A stretch of DNA of 64,000 nucleotides from Branchiostoma floridae (lineage: Eukaryota; Chordata; Leptocardii; Amphioxiformes; Branchiostomatidae), in the NCBI RefSeq assembly GCF_000003815.2, contig NC_049981.1, forward strand, positions 23,155,410 to 23,219,409, given 5' to 3'. Of this stretch, positions 1-11,824 are shown piece after piece (positions within the stretch are counted from its first letter, which is position 1; every line of letters starts with the position of its first letter). The notes beneath the pieces are model-generated. The model was not told where the DNA came from, made no database searches, and saw only the letters and a program-made list of their open reading frames with translations. The position numbers were made by a program, and so were the translations under genes.

Positions 1-168
1 CGTCCGCTGTCGTAACCGTCCAAATCGATTCTCAAGATGGCGGACGGTACGGGTGCACTGTCACTAGGGCTCCGTAAGTGAAGATGTTTTAGAGCGGATT
101 ACGATTGTTTTTATCATAAATTTTGAGTTTTTCGAGTACCGGATATACAGAATAGTAACTACAGAGTA

Positions 169-2337
169 ATGATGGCTGGAATCAGGAGCACCAGGGCGTC
201 AACGCGGGCGAAAAATTCGACGAAATGGTGGAATGTCTCTGCGTCGAAGATTCCGGCAGACGAGACCATATACACTGACTACAATGACGAGGCCAAAACC
301 AGCCCCTGCAACACAAAGTTTGTGACAACTACCGACAGAGTTCCTGTATGGGTGAAGGTGTGTAAGTTGCGCTACAACGAAGAGTACGGAAAGCAGAGCG
401 GACAGAAGGTAGAATGGAGAGACGGAGACCAAGCGGACGTCTTGATCGTCACAGAGACAGAACAGAAAGACGGAAAAGTTCAAGAATCGTGCGTGCTATC
501 AATCCACTTCTGGAGAAACGGTACAATCTGCATCCAAGGATCAGCGTTCCTGGAATGGACTGACAAAATCTTTCCGAATCTGAAGAAAAAGGTGGAAGGA
601 ACATTGAATAGCAACTGTCAAAATGGCGACCCAAGCGAAAGCGACGCGGGCGGAAACACAGACCACGATACCGGAAGTAACACCTTCACCACTCCGAAAG
701 GTAAGACGTTTCTATCTTCTGAGATTGTGGACACATCTTCCGAAACCATTGATCACTCTGATGAAACCCCTGTCAAGGTTCCTGTTGGCACACCGAGGAA
801 GACAAACAGATTTAGAAAAGCTGTCGAAAACTTTATCAGCCCATTCAGGACCCCAACTTCTACTGAATCTCCACTGAACTCTAGCAAAAACGTGTTGGAC
901 TTTGAGAACACCCCGATTCCATCGGACACTGTGGATAAGTCAACTACACACGATCACATCACAAGAGATATCCAGAAACACTACACGGATCTTGTTGACC
1001 TTGTTAATACTTTACAAGTAGAAGTCAAGGCGTTTAAAGATGAACAGGGTACACAAAAGAATGAATTTGAAAAGAAACTGAAAGCTGTCTCCGGTGAGTT
1101 GACAAAACAGCTGGAAGAAGAACAGAAAAGGCATGCAAATGAAAGGAAGAGTGTGAACGACCGCCACAATGAAGAAATGGCCACCCTCACGGCTAAGTGT
1201 GAATCTCTCCAATCCCTTGTTGAAAAACAGCAACAACAGATTGCTAAACTACAGGAGGTGACGGATTCCATTCAACTCTCCCAATCCATCTCAAAGATGA
1301 GAACGTATGCACAGACTGTGGCTATGAATCCAGGTGCTCAACAGGTTAGTGCTAAAAACTGTAACTCCAAGGACAATGGCACTAATAACACCACTGATGA
1401 CAAAACAATGGAACCGGGTGCAGTTCATGCAAATCACGCAACAACACAGCCAACTACTGAAGAAGCCGACTCTGACGTTGAACCGACCCAACAGGTCCCG
1501 TCACAGGAAGGACCACCAGTCCCGACAGAGGAGTCCAAACAAGTCAGGGTGTACACGGACTCCATATGGAAAGCCGTCAATGTCTCCAGAATGTTTCCCA
1601 ATCTTTCGACTCACAAAGACAAGACATCTACAATATCTGATGCCACAAAGAAGCTAGAAACCATCCACGATCCAGGAACATCCTATGCGATACTTCACGT
1701 AGGATCAAATGACTTAGACAACTCCAAACACGACGACTCTTCCGTACAGGACTGTCTGCAGAAAACGGAAGAACTCGTCAGTATTGCCAAAGCGTCATTT
1801 CCAAAGGCCACCATTGTCCTATCTCAGGTTCTCCCGAGAGGCAATGACCTGCAATCTGACCTGAACAAGAACATTAAGGACTATAACCAATCGGTACTAC
1901 AAAGATACAAGGATGAAGAGAAGCTGCTGTACGTACGTCACAAGAAACTGTCAACATCTAGACATCTCTACAGGCGCGATGGTATCCACTTGGACGAAGT
2001 CACAGGGACGAGTCTCCTAGTGGCGGATGTGAAGAGGACCATCCGCTCTGTGGAGAACAGATACGATCCCGGCCACAGCAGAGAGAACCGGAGACAATTC
2101 CCACATCCAGGACAGGACAGACCATATCAAAACCGCGGACAGGACAGACCACAGCAGAACCGCGGCCAGGACAGACCACAGCAGAACCGCGGCCGAGACG
2201 GATCCTGGCGTGCCGACGAGAACTATACACCAGGAGAGCGGAGCCGTCCCGACAGGTACCGGCCCCAGGTCAACACACCACACGAGGACATTGTAAACCT
2301 GGCTTACAAGTTGAAAGAACTGCTCAACAACTTTTAG
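169..2337 (+). CDS. LINE ORF1 protein with SGNH/GDSL-type esterase domain
   Basis: This 722-residue protein is the first ORF of the LINE. Residues about 50-145 form a conserved-looking globular block of unknown type. Residues about 265-370 are rich in E, K and Q with heptad spacing and look like a coiled coil. Residues about 455-625 match an SGNH hydrolase: TDS with candidate nucleophile S465, GSND at 512-515, and DGIH at 604-607 supplying the Asp-His pair. Residues about 640-690 carry an Arg/Gln/Asp-rich repeat (GQDRPQQNR type) that may bind nucleic acid. Esterase-bearing ORF1 proteins are known in CR1-clade LINEs; the activity here is inferred from motifs. Two Met codons are adjacent at the start. 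The stop lies 215 bases before ORF2, and the catalytic residues are intact. Confidence 0.88.
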   Translation: MMAGIRSTRASTRAKNSTKWWNVSASKIPADETIYTDYNDEAKTSPCNTKFVTTTDRVPVWVKVCKLRYNEEYGKQSGQKVEWRDGDQADVLIVTETEQKDGKVQESCVLSIHFWRNGTICIQGSAFLEWTDKIFPNLKKKVEGTLNSNCQNGDPSESDAGGNTDHDTGSNTFTTPKGKTFLSSEIVDTSSETIDHSDETPVKVPVGTPRKTNRFRKAVENFISPFRTPTSTESPLNSSKNVLDFENTPIPSDTVDKSTTHDHITRDIQKHYTDLVDLVNTLQVEVKAFKDEQGTQKNEFEKKLKAVSGELTKQLEEEQKRHANERKSVNDRHNEEMATLTAKCESLQSLVEKQQQQIAKLQEVTDSIQLSQSISKMRTYAQTVAMNPGAQQVSAKNCNSKDNGTNNTTDDKTMEPGAVHANHATTQPTTEEADSDVEPTQQVPSQEGPPVPTEESKQVRVYTDSIWKAVNVSRMFPNLSTHKDKTSTISDATKKLETIHDPGTSYAILHVGSNDLDNSKHDDSSVQDCLQKTEELVSIAKASFPKATIVLSQVLPRGNDLQSDLNKNIKDYNQSVLQRYKDEEKLLYVRHKKLSTSRHLYRRDGIHLDEVTGTSLLVADVKRTIRSVENRYDPGHSRENRRQFPHPGQDRPYQNRGQDRPQQNRGQDRPQQNRGRDGSWRADENYTPGERSRPDRYRPQVNTPHEDIVNLAYKLKELLNNF

Positions 2338-2552
2338 ATATTCAGCGTACCAGCGTTGACCAAAAGGAAAGTGAACCCTTCTATTATTACTCTACTTTAC
2401 ATACTATTAGAACTTTTGATTATTTCATACAACCACCAAAATATAGACCTAAATGGTACTCATTCATACGTATACTTTAACACATATGATAAACAACATA
2501 CGTAATTGTTGCTCTTTACATTTTTTACTTCTGATTTTTTTCTCCCTTTCTT
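2338..2552 (+). other. LINE inter-ORF spacer
   Basis: An AT-rich spacer separates ORF1 and ORF2 and contains no ORF. A T-rich stretch directly precedes the ORF2 ATG at 2553. Confidence 0.7.
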
Positions 2553-3293
2553 ATGGCACCTGATGTGGCATTACGCTTATCTAGCTGGAACATTCAAGGT
2601 AGTCTTAGTAAAAAGTGTGTAGAAGTAGATTTTTTAGATAGCATTTGTAAGTATGATGTAGTCTGTATTCAGGAAACGTGGCTAAAACCAGAAGACAACT
2701 TCCATATAGATGGTTACCTATATTTCCGGAGCGACAGAAAACTTAGAAAACAATCCCGTAGAAATTCAGGCGGGGTAGCTCTTCTCTTTAAACGAAGTCT
2801 CGCAAAAGGAATCTCGAAATTACATAGCAGCAGTTCCGACATTATTTGGTGCAAATTAGATAAGAATTTCTTTGGCTTTGACAGGGATGTATTTTTAGGT
2901 TGCATTTATTTACCTCCTGAAAATTCACCAATATTTGCTACTAAAAAGAACACACTATTCGAAGACCTAACTGCTGACATAGCCAAATTCAACAGTGGGG
3001 GGCATATTCTACTTCTTGGTGATTTAAATTCCAGAACATCTAACCTACAAGAAAAACTATTTGATGGCCTTGACGAAAATGCTTGTGAAATTCAACTAAA
3101 ACCCAGATTTAATACCGACACTGTAAGTAACAGATACGGCAGAGAACTAATTGATTTATGCTCTGCTGCTAATATGATTCTTGTGAATGGCAGGACTATA
3201 GGGGATCTTCCAGGAAAAAGCACATGTATAAAATATAACGGTACGAGTACGGTAGACTACTGTATTACTAGTCTACATTTCTTTACATCTATA
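2553..3293 (+). CDS. LINE ORF2, N-terminal part: APE-type endonuclease (interrupted)
   Basis: The first 247 codons of ORF2 encode most of an exonuclease-endonuclease-phosphatase fold that nicks target DNA for target-primed reverse transcription. Visible motifs are SWNIQG (N13), IQETW (E41), LLGDLN (D157, N159) and TVDYC (D235). The closing SDH motif is missing here and lies at codons 17031-17039, on the far side of the foldback insertion. After Ile at 3291-3293 the frame reads on through the insertion's left arm for about 105 foreign codons to a stop at 3611; those codons belong to the arm. The two halves of ORF2 are in phase across the insertion, which gives about 1,235 codons in total. Confidence 0.9.
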
Positions 3294-4110
3294 ACATGTT
3301 CTCAGTTAAAAACAGAAATTCTATCACACGACACGTTGTGTGGAAACTCCACACATTGTGTGGAAACCTGCACACATCGTGTGGAAACCCCACACGTCAT
3401 GTGGAAACTCCACACATCGTGTGGAAACTCCACACATCGTGTGGAAACTGCAATCTGTCCTATGGCAATTGATGAGCAGCGCGTGACGCTTGTCCGTGGA
3501 AACAGCCCCCGTGACGCACAGCGGCATTACGTGTCAGGTGTTGCCTCCAGGGTTGGGCGTACGACAGACATTGGGCAGTTTGCGGCATCACTGAATGTGC
3601 CGATGTCGTAGGCAGCCCACTTTCGCTTTGCAGTAGGTCAGGGGTCATATGCGAATGCCTGAGACCTTTCCCACCCTTGATTCAACCCACGCCACACTCG
3701 TCTGGTCACCAGGGTTCACGGCTGTGCGCTGCAGTGTGATGTGTTGTGGTGCGCCATGAGAGTCGCAGTGGGTTTGTGTGAACCGAAAACTATCCTAGGC
3801 TACTGTCCTAGGGGAATCATCATATGTCGCGCAAATTCCCTCCTATGAACCGGTCGTAGTATGTTCTACCTTCGGTCTTTTGTATGTTCTACATGTAACG
3901 TTAGGTATAATCCATCAAAAGAGTGCTGTATTTAACTAAACATTCAGTAGATCTATAGATACATGCCAGGTATCCTGACATTCCTGATAACTCCAATTCT
4001 CTTGTCTAGATTTCAGGTATTTTAGGTAATACAAAATCTAACACAAAAGGAGGATAGTCGTGACACCAAGAAATTTGATATTTTTGTGTAGCCTCTTATT
4101 CTTGTCCTAG
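3292..4110 (+). repeat. Left inverted arm of the foldback element
   Basis: This segment is the inverted copy of about 16068-16993. In the roughly 190 bases following 3451 I count only about three differences between the arms. The arm contains tip, subterminal repeat block, a GC-richer middle (about 3451-3780) and an AT-rich inner part. The piece beginning TCCTAGGGGAATCATC at about 3808 recurs at about 4108-4230 just inside the arm, giving a direct duplication of roughly 120-140 bp that the right arm lacks. Confidence 0.85.
3327..3450 (+). repeat. Subterminal palindromic minisatellite, left arm (about 6 units)
   Basis: About six units of 19-22 bp with core CCACACATCGTGTGGAAACT. Each unit contains an inverted repeat of CCACAC around a 3-bp centre, so every unit could form a hairpin or bind a dimeric protein. 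The unit number differs from the right arm (about 11). Confidence 0.85.
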
Positions 4111-4235
4111 GGGAATCATCATATGTCGCGCAAATTCCCTCCTATGAACCGGTCGTAGTATGTTCTACCTTCAGTCTTATGTATGTTCTAGGTATATTCC
4201 ATCAAAAGTGTGCAGTATTTAACTAAACTACTATA

Positions 4236-4500
4236 GCGCCCACCATCTCTGTTCAGGGATGGTTGTAAAGCTCTGATGTAGATGGCTTCTTTGATCTCTC
4301 TAGCAAAAAAGTTTGGCTCTATGTCCAAGATTTTAACTTTGTCCAGTGAAACCGAATGACCCGGTGATTCTATGTGAATATGTTGGGAAAGTTCTGAGAA
4401 TGTTGAACTCGGGCGTCTGTGCTCAGGGAACCTGAACCCTATGATCCACTGCGTATTGCGTCACGTGTTCAATCTGCATAACGTGATGTCACAGCAGCTG
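4236..4500 (-). pseudogene. Penelope-like retroelement fragment (GIY-YIG C-terminal end)
   Basis: On the minus strand a decayed frame reads through a segment with EIKEAIYIR and PSLNRDGGRY, the hallmark of the C-terminal end of the GIY-YIG endonuclease region in Penelope-like elements. Upstream on the same strand a weaker stretch contains in-frame stops, so this is a remnant. It lies directly inside the left arm of the foldback element. No reverse transcriptase part is visible. Confidence 0.65.
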
Positions 4501-4707
4501 GAGCTGTTCAGTCGAAAATTTGGGTGTGTTGGAAATTACAATTTAACTAGTTCAATAATGACTTCTACCAACACAGATAAACTTTAAAGTTTGTATCTAT
4601 TACATTCAAGAGATACAAGTTCTATTGGAATTTGTATCTCTTGAATGTTTCATTTTCAGTAGGCTATATGCTAAATATGTTAATGACCCACCTGTTTCTC
4701 ATTGTGT

Positions 4708-4829
4708 ATGGTGTCATAAGGCCTGGTCCTTTGCTATTACCACCTTATAAAACCACCCCTTGTTCGCTTCACTCATTTGTTGGTTTTATTTGGTGCTTAT
4801 AACAAAGGACCAGGCCTTATGACACCATA
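4708..4829. repeat. Short perfect-ended palindrome (about 120 bp)
   Basis: The segment from TATGGTGTCATAAGGCCTGG at 4708 is repeated inverted at 4803-4829 with a spacer of about 70 bases, a small foldback or miniature inverted-repeat element. A second small inverted repeat (CATTCAAGAGATACAA) lies just upstream at about 4603-4650. Confidence 0.7.
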
Positions 4830-5051
4830 TTCGCACTTCACAGTGCGGGTCAGGTCATTACCCCTTAATTATACCTAAGGGCTATCATATTTAGTTATAT
4901 ACACTATTACTCATGCTTGAAGTCTTGCCCTGGCTAAAACAGAAGCTATTCCCTGCTGTTTGTATTTACTTAATAAGCATTAGTGTATAACAAGCCGTGA
5001 CAGATAGATTTGTATCAGAGTCCCATGTGAGTGATGATGTGACCTCACTTA

Positions 5052-5771
5052 GGCCGACTTTATACAGACAACACTTTCATAGTCGTGCGATTGTTGTTGT
5101 CGACAACGTTGCCGGCGACGATATTTTTAGGCTGTCTAAAGAGGATCAAAATAGTCGTGCGAGGGTTTTTATGGAATCATCGTGCGACCACCTCGGACCC
5201 AGTCGCGCGACCCTTCAGCGGGGGGCCCGCGACTATTTCTCACATGTCTAAAGAAAAATCGTCGCCGGCGACGGGACTGGATCATATGCTAATAAGCCTG
5301 AAGCATGTTTTTTTCTATTTGAAAGGGCATTTTTCTCCGTAAATGTACATGCAGTCAGTAATGGAAACGTATTTTTGTCATCAGAAACTGCCTGTTCCAG
5401 CGCATTGCCCCGTTACCAGTGGCTACATCCTTCATGATACTAGTAGTAATCTGTAATACCACCGGCGGCCATGAACGCCGGGTTTGATTCCAGATTTTAC
5501 CGTCTCTGTGTCATTCTTTGTTGGGGACAATATTTGTTTGTAAGCAAAAGAATAGTAATCTGCTGCATTACGAAAATGAAGAATTATCCCGCCATTTTTA
5601 ATTTGCAAGCAAGAGGTCACTGTGGGTCACGCACGCACGCACCGCAGTGGAATCCTGCGCCGCGGGTGTCCCGCAATACTCTGAACGCATGTCTAAAGAC
5701 AACCGTTGCCCACAACGAATAGTCAATAACAGTCGCACGACTATATAAGTGTTGTCTGTTTGAAGTGGGCT
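5052..5771. mobile_element. Non-autonomous TIR element, PIF/Harbinger-like (TTA target site)
   Basis: The ends are inverted repeats of about 45 bases beginning GGCCGACTTTATACAGACAA (left) and AGCCCACTTCAAACAGACAA (right, reversed). They are flanked by TTA at 5049-5051 and 5772-5774. A 3-bp TWA duplication is typical of PIF/Harbinger elements. The interior (720 bp in total) has only short ORFs and no transposase. Confidence 0.75.
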
Positions 5772-5774
5772 TTA

Positions 5775-7612
5775 GCCTCTGACAGAGAGAAAACCCTACA
5801 GAACACTTTCAGGCAGATGGTAAAGATGTACTAGTAGACTCAAAAGTCATCACAAAACTAAATTATTGTTATCAAAGAATTAACCTCTAACCCACTTTGT
5901 CCTCATTCACACCAATTACTATAAAGTTGCATTTAACAGCATATGTATGCACAGAGTTACTTTGTATCATAGAGAAACAAGAGATCTATTGTTTTCATTA
6001 GTATCTTTGGTCATAGGAAGAAGTAAACTTGAAGATTGATCATTAAGATTGATCAGATTGAATATTTTAATGATGGTGATCATTTCCCCAATTTGCTTAA
6101 ATAGTATTCCACAGGAGAAGTTTCCCTAGGCTTATATACAGGTCTATCTAGGGCCAATATTATATGTGTCTATCCATGTTCCACAAAAGATGGATCATTG
6201 TAGATCTATTGTAGCCACATCTGTTTTGTGTTAGGCGATGAGAGATTAGAGCTTTGGCCTGTTGAGGCCAGAATTACCATCTCCCCCCTTGTGTGTCTTT
6301 TATACAGTATGTGCTACATTTTCCAAATAACTACTAAAGTAGTCAACTACAAAATGAGGAAAATATCAGATGATATAAAATTGAATGTTTCTGCAAATCT
6401 GCCTTGGGATGTAATGAAGCATTGGAAGTTCTGGTAATGGTTAGATGCTCAGTTTTGAATTGCCAAGTAAATTTAAGGTAATGTCTACTAGGATAATAAG
6501 GTTGTGGTGTCAAAAATCTTGCATAAATGTCCACATTTACTCATACATCATTAAGATGTGTTCTACATGCTGAAAACAGTTACTGACTTTGGGGTCAAAT
6601 AGTTAAGTTCAACCATTCAGATATCTTGATCCTCACCACTTGTATCCTCTAGGAGTCAAAGTTCTAATGTTCAAGCAGATGTAAGGACCTGGCACAATCA
6701 TGTGTTTGCAATTTTAGTAAGACTATCTTAGAGAATTGTACTACGAATTACTTATAAGTCACCACATTGAAAGAGGCAAACCCCTAGAAAGTGTATTAAC
6801 TTCCAAAAACATTTAAAAGCACTGAAAACACTGAGACTGAACCAGATCTTTACATCTGCTTAAAAGTTAACCATTAACTACTTCCAGCAGTGAGCAGTGA
6901 CAGGTCAAGGCGTGTCCAATTGGAGATAACAGCCTCAGCAGCTAGTAGGTACACCCAGTTCCTGGTATAACGTTACATGCCGGGCAGTGAGACTGGCCCA
7001 CCTGACTCAACTCAGAGGAACAATCTAGAATATTTCTTAGTATTGAACTCAATATGTAAAGTCTACAAACATACTTACTAATTTTGGGGACCAAACAGAT
7101 CTAAGAATTGCTAATTGTTTGTCAGATACACATTGTAGAAGTCTCATAGCCCTGAGGCAGACAGTGGAACAAGAATGACACTAGTCTCCTTGGGGAGGAT
7201 CAGATTCTCAGAACTAGAGTTCCACGAAACACATACCTTCGCCAAACATTCAAGGTTCGTTATGGAGAATGCCTTTATCAATGACTTAAAGGTTTTATAG
7301 CTTCTCAAGTTATGTTATCCGCACACACACACACGCACTCACACACTGAGCCCGCTGCAGTACCCACGAAAGATACCGGGCTAACCATTTTCAAACTCAA
7401 CCTTTGTTTCTGCGACCGCTACTCAATACCAAGTATCATGAAGATCCATCAATCAGTTCTCCTGTTATACTGTTGACCTACATAAAGACTCACCTAACAC
7501 TATGGCTTCAGCCTTAACCAAAAGTTTAATCTTCTTGGCAAAGGTAATGAAAAGGCCACAAACCACCAAGCTTCCACTTTTCCCTGCCACATACATGTAA
7601 GCATCACCAATA
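5775..7612. other. Non-coding stretch, no recognised feature
   Basis: AT-rich sequence without credible ORFs. A motif of the type ACCTTCGCCAA at about 7227 and its inverted counterpart near 7530-7545 suggest a decayed inverted-repeat element around 7225-7545, with a short CA/CACACA run at about 7320-7345. The same motif recurs near 8820-8840 and 32900-32920. Confidence 0.4.
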
Positions 7613-7615
7613 TAA

Positions 7616-7977
7616 GGCCATACCAATTTAATTTCTTGGTTCACGGATTTTTTCATAAAAAATATGGAGCGATAGGGCGAAATAAAAATAAAAATTGTAA
7701 AATGGTTGGGGTAAAGGTAATGGCTAATCCAAAACATAAAGAAAAAAAGTTTTCAGCTTGAAAAAAGTACAAAAACACTATTTTTGTACAGTAACAGCAC
7801 CTGTACCCACACTTTAAGGAGCTTATTATATAAAGGCCAATTTGCTACACCAGAAAGTTGGTGAATGGTTTCATTAATGGTGAAAATTTGCCGAGTAGTA
7901 ATTTTTATTTTTATTTTTTTTTTCCAAAAAATAGGAGCGAGCGAATCCGTGAACCAAGAAATTAAATCGGTGTGGCC
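7616..7977. mobile_element. Non-autonomous TIR element, TAA target site (copy 1)
   Basis: The element starts GGCCATACCAATTTAATTTC and ends with its inverted counterpart (…TTAAATCGGTGTGGCC). It is flanked by TAA at 7613-7615 and 7978-7980. A second copy in the opposite orientation lies at 11366-11803. The interior is AT-rich and non-coding. Confidence 0.75.
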
Positions 7978-7980
7978 TAA

Positions 7981-9289
7981 GGCCCGGAAAAACACCCCTT
8001 GACATCAAAATGGAGAAACCCCTTTCCCATAGTGCACAAACAAACAACATGGAACTTGCAAAGTGAGAACTAATAAACAATGTGTTAGCAACAATAACAT
8101 CTATGTTTTGATGACACAAATATGTCATGAACAACACAAATCTGCACCACAGATGTTTTTAAACACTGAGCACTGACTGTCCAGAAAAGAGGTCAATTGA
8201 AGGATTTACACATTCTTCTAATTATCATGTAAATTAAGCCCTGATTTGCATACAATACATTTCAGGATTTTAATCATTACCTAAGGTATGTACTTACCAA
8301 AAATAATGCAAATCCACCAACCACTGCTTGATTTACTCTCTTTCAAAGATAACAACAAAATCGCCCACTGCAGTTCAAAACAAGCCGCCAGGGGGCCCAA
8401 ACTTACACGATTTACTCCCTACCCAAAGACGTATCCACTAGCCAAAAATCCTCAACCTGCCACTTCAGGATAACTATAACGCCAACTTCGACGGTCCGCT
8501 GCAGTACCACAACTTGTCGCCAGGATGCCCATTATCGAACTTGACCGTCGTTTTCCAAACCCCTAAATAATTACCAAATATAATGCAAAACGATCCACAG
8601 CGTCAAAAGTTATCTTGTACGCAGATACACACACACACACACTCACCCCGCTGCACTCACGACAGAAAGCGCCAACAGTACCATTTTCGTACAAAACCTT
8701 GCTATACGCAACCGCAACTCAAATACCAAATATCGCGACATTCCATCCTCAGCTACCAAAGTTATTTGAGATTGACCTATATACTGGGACACAAAAAAAT
8801 TTTCTAACCATAACATGACCTTCTTGGCGAAGGTAATGATGTTATTCCTTTCAGAGGAGGACACAGCTGAGCTCAGTTGCATATCTGAAACCAGCCTTAT
8901 GTGATGATAGACTGATGGCTTCTGGAGTTACCAGTTTTGAGTGTTATAGTATTATCACTGTGTAATTACTGCTTTCTTGCTCAAGCTGTACATTACAAAG
9001 TATAACTTATACAGTACTATAAGCCAGGGCAGAATAGGCTAGCCTGGATGCTAGACTGCTTCCAGAGCCTTAGCATTATAGCCTGGATACCATACCCCTG
9101 GACCTCAAAAATCCTGCCAGACCCCTGCACGATAGATCATAGATACTAGTACCTGAGATCAGGCTGGGGTTTGGATACCAGGCTATTTAGCATTAGGACC
9201 ATCGACTCCTAGTCATCACCTCCTTGACTCCAGGACATACATGCTCTCAAGGAAATTTGAGGATTGGGTCTAACCGAGAGGGCCTGTCC
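7981..9289. other. Non-coding stretch with decayed repeats
   Basis: No credible gene. It contains short CA-rich tracts (about 8628-8645) and the CTTCTTGGCGAAGGT motif at about 8820-8836, which is probably the end of another degenerate inverted-repeat element. Confidence 0.35.
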
Positions 9290-9292
9290 TAA

Positions 9293-10486
9293 AGCCCCCT
9301 TTACAAATCAAGAATTTAGCTCGGCCGAGTTGTTGGCGAGCACCAAATGGACATTTTCGGCCGGAGTATGACCGGCGTTTGGGCGATTATGCGGGCCTCG
9401 ACCGATTTTTAGCAACTCGGCCGGCGTTTGCGGGGCAGCTCGGCCTGCGCTTAATTTCAGCGAGGCCTCGGTGGCGAGCGTTGAGCTCGGAGAGCTCGTC
9501 AATGGGTTGCATGTAGCTCGACCGGAGCTTGTCCGGGCAATGGCCAAGACTTGGCCAATACTCGGCCGGAAACCTGACGGTTTTTGACTCTCTCTTTTTC
9601 GGTCGGAGTTTGCCCGAACTCTTCTGCCTCGCGCCAGACTCGTTCGGGCTTCCTGCAATAACTGGACGATATTCCGTCCGACTTTTAACAAGTTTGGCGT
9701 GCTTTGGGCGAGCGTTGTGCTGGTGTCGCTGGGAGCTCGGGAGGGCTCCGGCAGAATTTTAACTGTCACCTAATCAATTTGACACCTGTGTTGAACACGT
9801 GCCTTTGTTTTGGGCTTTCATCTTTAGTAAACAGTTTGTTCCGAAAAATAAGATACATAAAGACTACTGTATGAACTTAAGAAAGCTGCGTACCTTTTAT
9901 AATGTAAGGCAATTGGACACGAAGACAATACTTCCTATTTATTTTTTGCTGTAGGTTTGGATGTGTGAGTTCATATATTCTTCATGTCTGAAGGCTTCCA
10001 GTCTGTAACTCGGACGGCCTTCGCTCGAGGTTCGCCCAAGGTTCGCCCGAGGTTTGCCCGATTTCAGCTTTGTCTAAATTATTGTATTATGTTGAATAAG
10101 ACTGGTCTGTTCACTTTGTGGCTCTTGTGGTAGTTTTCGGATTGGTGTATCACAACATTCCAGTTGATATTATTGTTTTCAGCGTGCTCGTCCACTCCAC
10201 TCATGTCCTACATATATTCCGCAACTCAGAAATTACATTTGACACAAATATTGGCTTTTTACAAGGTTAGCCAGTTCTGACTTCGTCCACGTTCAAGACA
10301 TAGTACAATCTCTTTAACAAATTATAATCAGTTGTGTTGGACGGACGTCGGACGGGCTCCGTCCATTTGTAAAGGGGGCAGATTTTCAGCGAAAAATACA
10401 GCCGATACTCGGGCGATGTTGAAATTCGGCGAGCTCTGACCGAGCTACAAATTCGGCCGGCGTCCGCATGAATTGTAAAGCCGGCT
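9293..10486. mobile_element. GC-rich non-autonomous TIR element, TAA target site
   Basis: The left end AGCCCCCTTTACAAATC and the reversed right end AGCCGGCTTTACAATTC are similar; flanks are TAA at 9290-9292 and 10487-10489. A second inverted copy of the left tip occurs internally at about 10363-10379. The interior is rich in TCGGCCG-like words and carries a chance 153-codon minus-strand ORF (9308-9769) of very biased composition, which I do not regard as a gene. The internal words GCGAAAAATAC and GATGTTGAAATTC also occur in the 21.6-23.3 kb elements and at about 30,870-30,930, suggesting one family. Confidence 0.7.
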
Positions 10487-11365
10487 TAAAGGGGCATGTT
10501 GCCTGGTCCCTGGAGCTAGGAAGCTGGCTTGTTTTCTATGGCCCACTAGCCTGATTAAATCTCGCTTATAGCAGCCCGCCAAACAGTTACAGCCCTGGAC
10601 AGCGGAGTTTGTGTTACACAGACTGATGGCCCACATGGCCCAGGAGGCAGTCTGGAATTGCATCACTTTCACATGTCACATGGTGGTCTGGGGGTTGATG
10701 ACACGGTGTCCTGAAATACAATCTGTGGCCCACTGAGCCAAGCACTGTGGTTTACTTAGAGGGAGCTAGCTGCTTGGGAGGTTCGTTGTGGTGGATCAGG
10801 CCTGTGGTAGACCATGCTAGGCTTGTGAAATACTTGACTGAATGTACACTTAGGAAAGGGATGATTGTTCAAGCTTTTCTGGGTCTCAATGTTTAAGCTG
10901 CTATCTATTGTTAATTGCATACATCCATTCAGATGTCTTGATCTTCCACCACCTCTACGGATGAAATGAGCGATCCCCAAGCAGCTGAAAAATCTCAGGC
11001 TCAATGATGTTTTATATATACAGTTACAATGTAAGTGAAAAGTTTTGAAAATGTGAATACAATATTAATAGTAGAGTAGAGTTGAACTTCTTTTGTTGGG
11101 TAGGGATAACAGTTACACTGAAACTAAAATAAGGTCATGAACAGGTCACAAAGAAGCTCTGTTCACACTCTGTTTGCCCAAGTGCCTGCTGGTCTGCCTG
11201 TTCCCCCTTATTAGCATGGTTTCCTTGCCCATGGAGAATTTTATGTGGAAAGTCAGACCACCTCTGGAAACAGCCCCTACATGGAGTTAGTTCTAAAGGT
11301 GATCAAAGGTCTGTCAGGATTTGAAGTCTTGAAGTGTGTTTCCACCCAAAAGCTACTAGTACTAA

Positions 11366-11803
11366 GGCCATACCAATTTATTGATTGGTTCACGGATTCG
11401 CTTGCTCCTATTTTTTGGAAAATAAAAAATAAAAATTACCACTCAGCAAATTTTCACCATTAAAGAGACCATTCACCAACTTTCTGGTGTAGCAGATTGG
11501 CCTTTATATTATAAGCTCCTTAAAATGTGGGCATTGTTATTGCAGTTATATTTTTCATTCATGAAAGATGGGACAAACATAAAAACTGACACTACTTTTG
11601 TAATTTTCAACGAACAGGTTCTGTTACTGTACAGTAATGGTGTTTTTGTACTTTTTTCAAGCTGAAAACTTTTTATTCCTTATGTTTTGGATTAGCCCTT
11701 ATCTTTACCCCAACCATTTTACAATTTTTTTTTTCGCCCTGTCGCTCTCTCTCTATCTATTTTTTTGAAAATCCGTGAACCAAGAAATTAAATTGGTATG
11801 GCC
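11366..11803. mobile_element. Non-autonomous TIR element, TAA target site (copy 2)
   Basis: Same family as 7616-7977 in opposite orientation. The ends are GGCCATACCAATTTATTGAT and the inverted …AAATTGGTATGGCC, flanked by TAA at 11363-11365 and 11804-11806. It is longer than copy 1 because of extra AT-rich interior sequence. No coding capacity. Confidence 0.75.
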
Positions 11804-11824
11804 TAATACAGGGCAAAACCCTCT

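Noticed and set aside
3327-3450. CRISPR-like regular repeats
   Set aside because: The units are contiguous palindromic minisatellite copies without unique spacers, and the DNA is eukaryotic.
3294-3611. C-terminal extension of LINE ORF2 to 352 residues
   Set aside because: The last 105 codons are the foldback arm, and the same peptide is encoded in the opposite arm, so it is not LINE protein.
9308-9769. 153-codon minus-strand ORF
   Set aside because: It lies wholly inside a GC-rich inverted-repeat element, has strongly biased composition and no motif, and another ORF overlaps on the opposite strand.
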